Below, piece by piece: positions 5,318 to 5,648 of a stretch of 5,648 nt of DNA (position 1 is its first letter; the number at the start of each line of letters is the position of its first letter). The translations under genes and the position numbers were made by a program. The notes under the pieces are model-generated. The model was not told the DNA's origin and ran no database searches. It saw nothing but the letters and a program-made list of their open reading frames with translations. The stretch spans positions 1-5,648 of the forward strand of contig JANYFI010000798.1 in NCBI GenBank assembly GCA_025362765.1. Direction: 5' to 3'. The stretch comes from Ferruginibacter sp. GTDB taxonomy: Bacteria > Bacteroidota > Bacteroidia > Chitinophagales > Chitinophagaceae.

Positions 5318-5648
5318 ATGAAAATATTAACGGAACCAATCGGCAGCGTGCCAAGGCCAAAATACCTGATAGATGCATTAGGTGCATTTGCACAACAACA
5401 AATTAATGAAACAGAATTGTCTAAGCTGTTTGATGAAGCATTGAAAGATACCATCAAACGCTTTGAAGAAACGGGTTCGCCTGTTATTACAGATGGTGAA
5501 CAAACCAAGCCCAGCTTCGCAACCTATCCCATTCATGGTTTAAAAACACTTGCCCCCGATGGTGTTGTAATACCTTTTGCTGATGGACATACCAGGCAAC
5601 TGCCAAAAATTACAGCAGGTCCCTTTCAGTATCAAACCTATGCCAGCA
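5318..5648 (+). CDS. Cobalamin-independent methionine synthase-like protein (MetE/UROD-fold), N-terminal part
   Basis: The first 110 residues are present; the gene runs off the window. It resembles the short, single-domain 'methionine synthase II' group related to the C-terminal catalytic half of MetE, in which a methyl (or in some relatives an alkyl) group is transferred to a zinc-bound thiol. Visible hallmarks are EPIGSVPRP (6-14) at the start of the first barrel strand, RFEETGSPVITDGEQTKPSF (48-67), where DGE matches the HGE segment of MetE, and FADGHTRQLP (87-96) followed by GPFQY. The zinc ligands lie beyond the window and cannot be checked. The start has a G-rich ribosome-binding site (5306-5310). 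It is 100 bases after the second AhpD-like gene with no terminator between. True methionine synthesis is not assured: relatives include epoxyalkane:coenzyme M transferase. Confidence 0.8.
   Translation, partial: MKILTEPIGSVPRPKYLIDALGAFAQQQINETELSKLFDEALKDTIKRFEETGSPVITDGEQTKPSFATYPIHGLKTLAPDGVVIPFADGHTRQLPKITAGPFQYQTYAS

Noticed and set aside
1..5648. tRNA, rRNA, CRISPR array, transposase or Fec-type sigma/anti-sigma genes
   Set aside because: I searched by eye for tRNA-like cloverleaf ends, regularly spaced repeats and transposase or FecI/FecR motifs and found none; the only repeats are the three hairpin elements.

Overview
The window reads as a chromosomal stretch of a Bacteroidota bacterium, plausibly of the Chitinophagaceae type. 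This is inferred from the AT-rich intergenic DNA, the TonB-dependent receptor closely resembling FecA-like receptors common in this phylum, and several gene starts with no Shine-Dalgarno sequence. No species can be named from sequence alone. All recognisable genes lie on the + strand.

Layout. Bases 1-53 appear to be the last 16 codons of an upstream gene. A 180-base intergenic region follows, with a hairpin plus T-tract element (copy 1 of a local repeat family) and an 8-codon leader ORF with a strong Shine-Dalgarno sequence. Next is a 739-residue FecA-like TonB-dependent outer-membrane receptor (236-2455). A 325-base gene-free stretch then carries copies 2 and 3 of the hairpin element. After it comes a tight gene group: a CxxC carboxymuconolactone-decarboxylase/AhpD-like peroxidase-related protein (2781-3341), a 12-helix MFS transporter (3346-4605), a second paralogous AhpD-like protein (4675-5217) and the start of a short cobalamin-independent methionine synthase-like protein (5318 onward, cut by the window end).

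How the genes may work together. The receptor would bring a substrate, by homology a ferric chelate or similar ligand, across the outer membrane. The MFS carrier would move a small, probably anionic or aromatic, solute across the inner membrane. The two AhpD-like proteins carry identically placed E-C-x-x-C-x-x-x-H redox centres and could act on peroxides or the imported compound. The MetE-like protein would transfer a methyl or alkyl group to a thiol. Joint function is inference; no pathway is proven by the sequence.

The most unusual signals are non-coding: three homologous hairpin/T-tract elements with compensatory stem changes, two of them flanking the receptor gene; a ribosome-binding site of the second AhpD-like gene that is perfectly complementary to an upstream 7-mer; and a receptor start region that looks as if one base has been lost.
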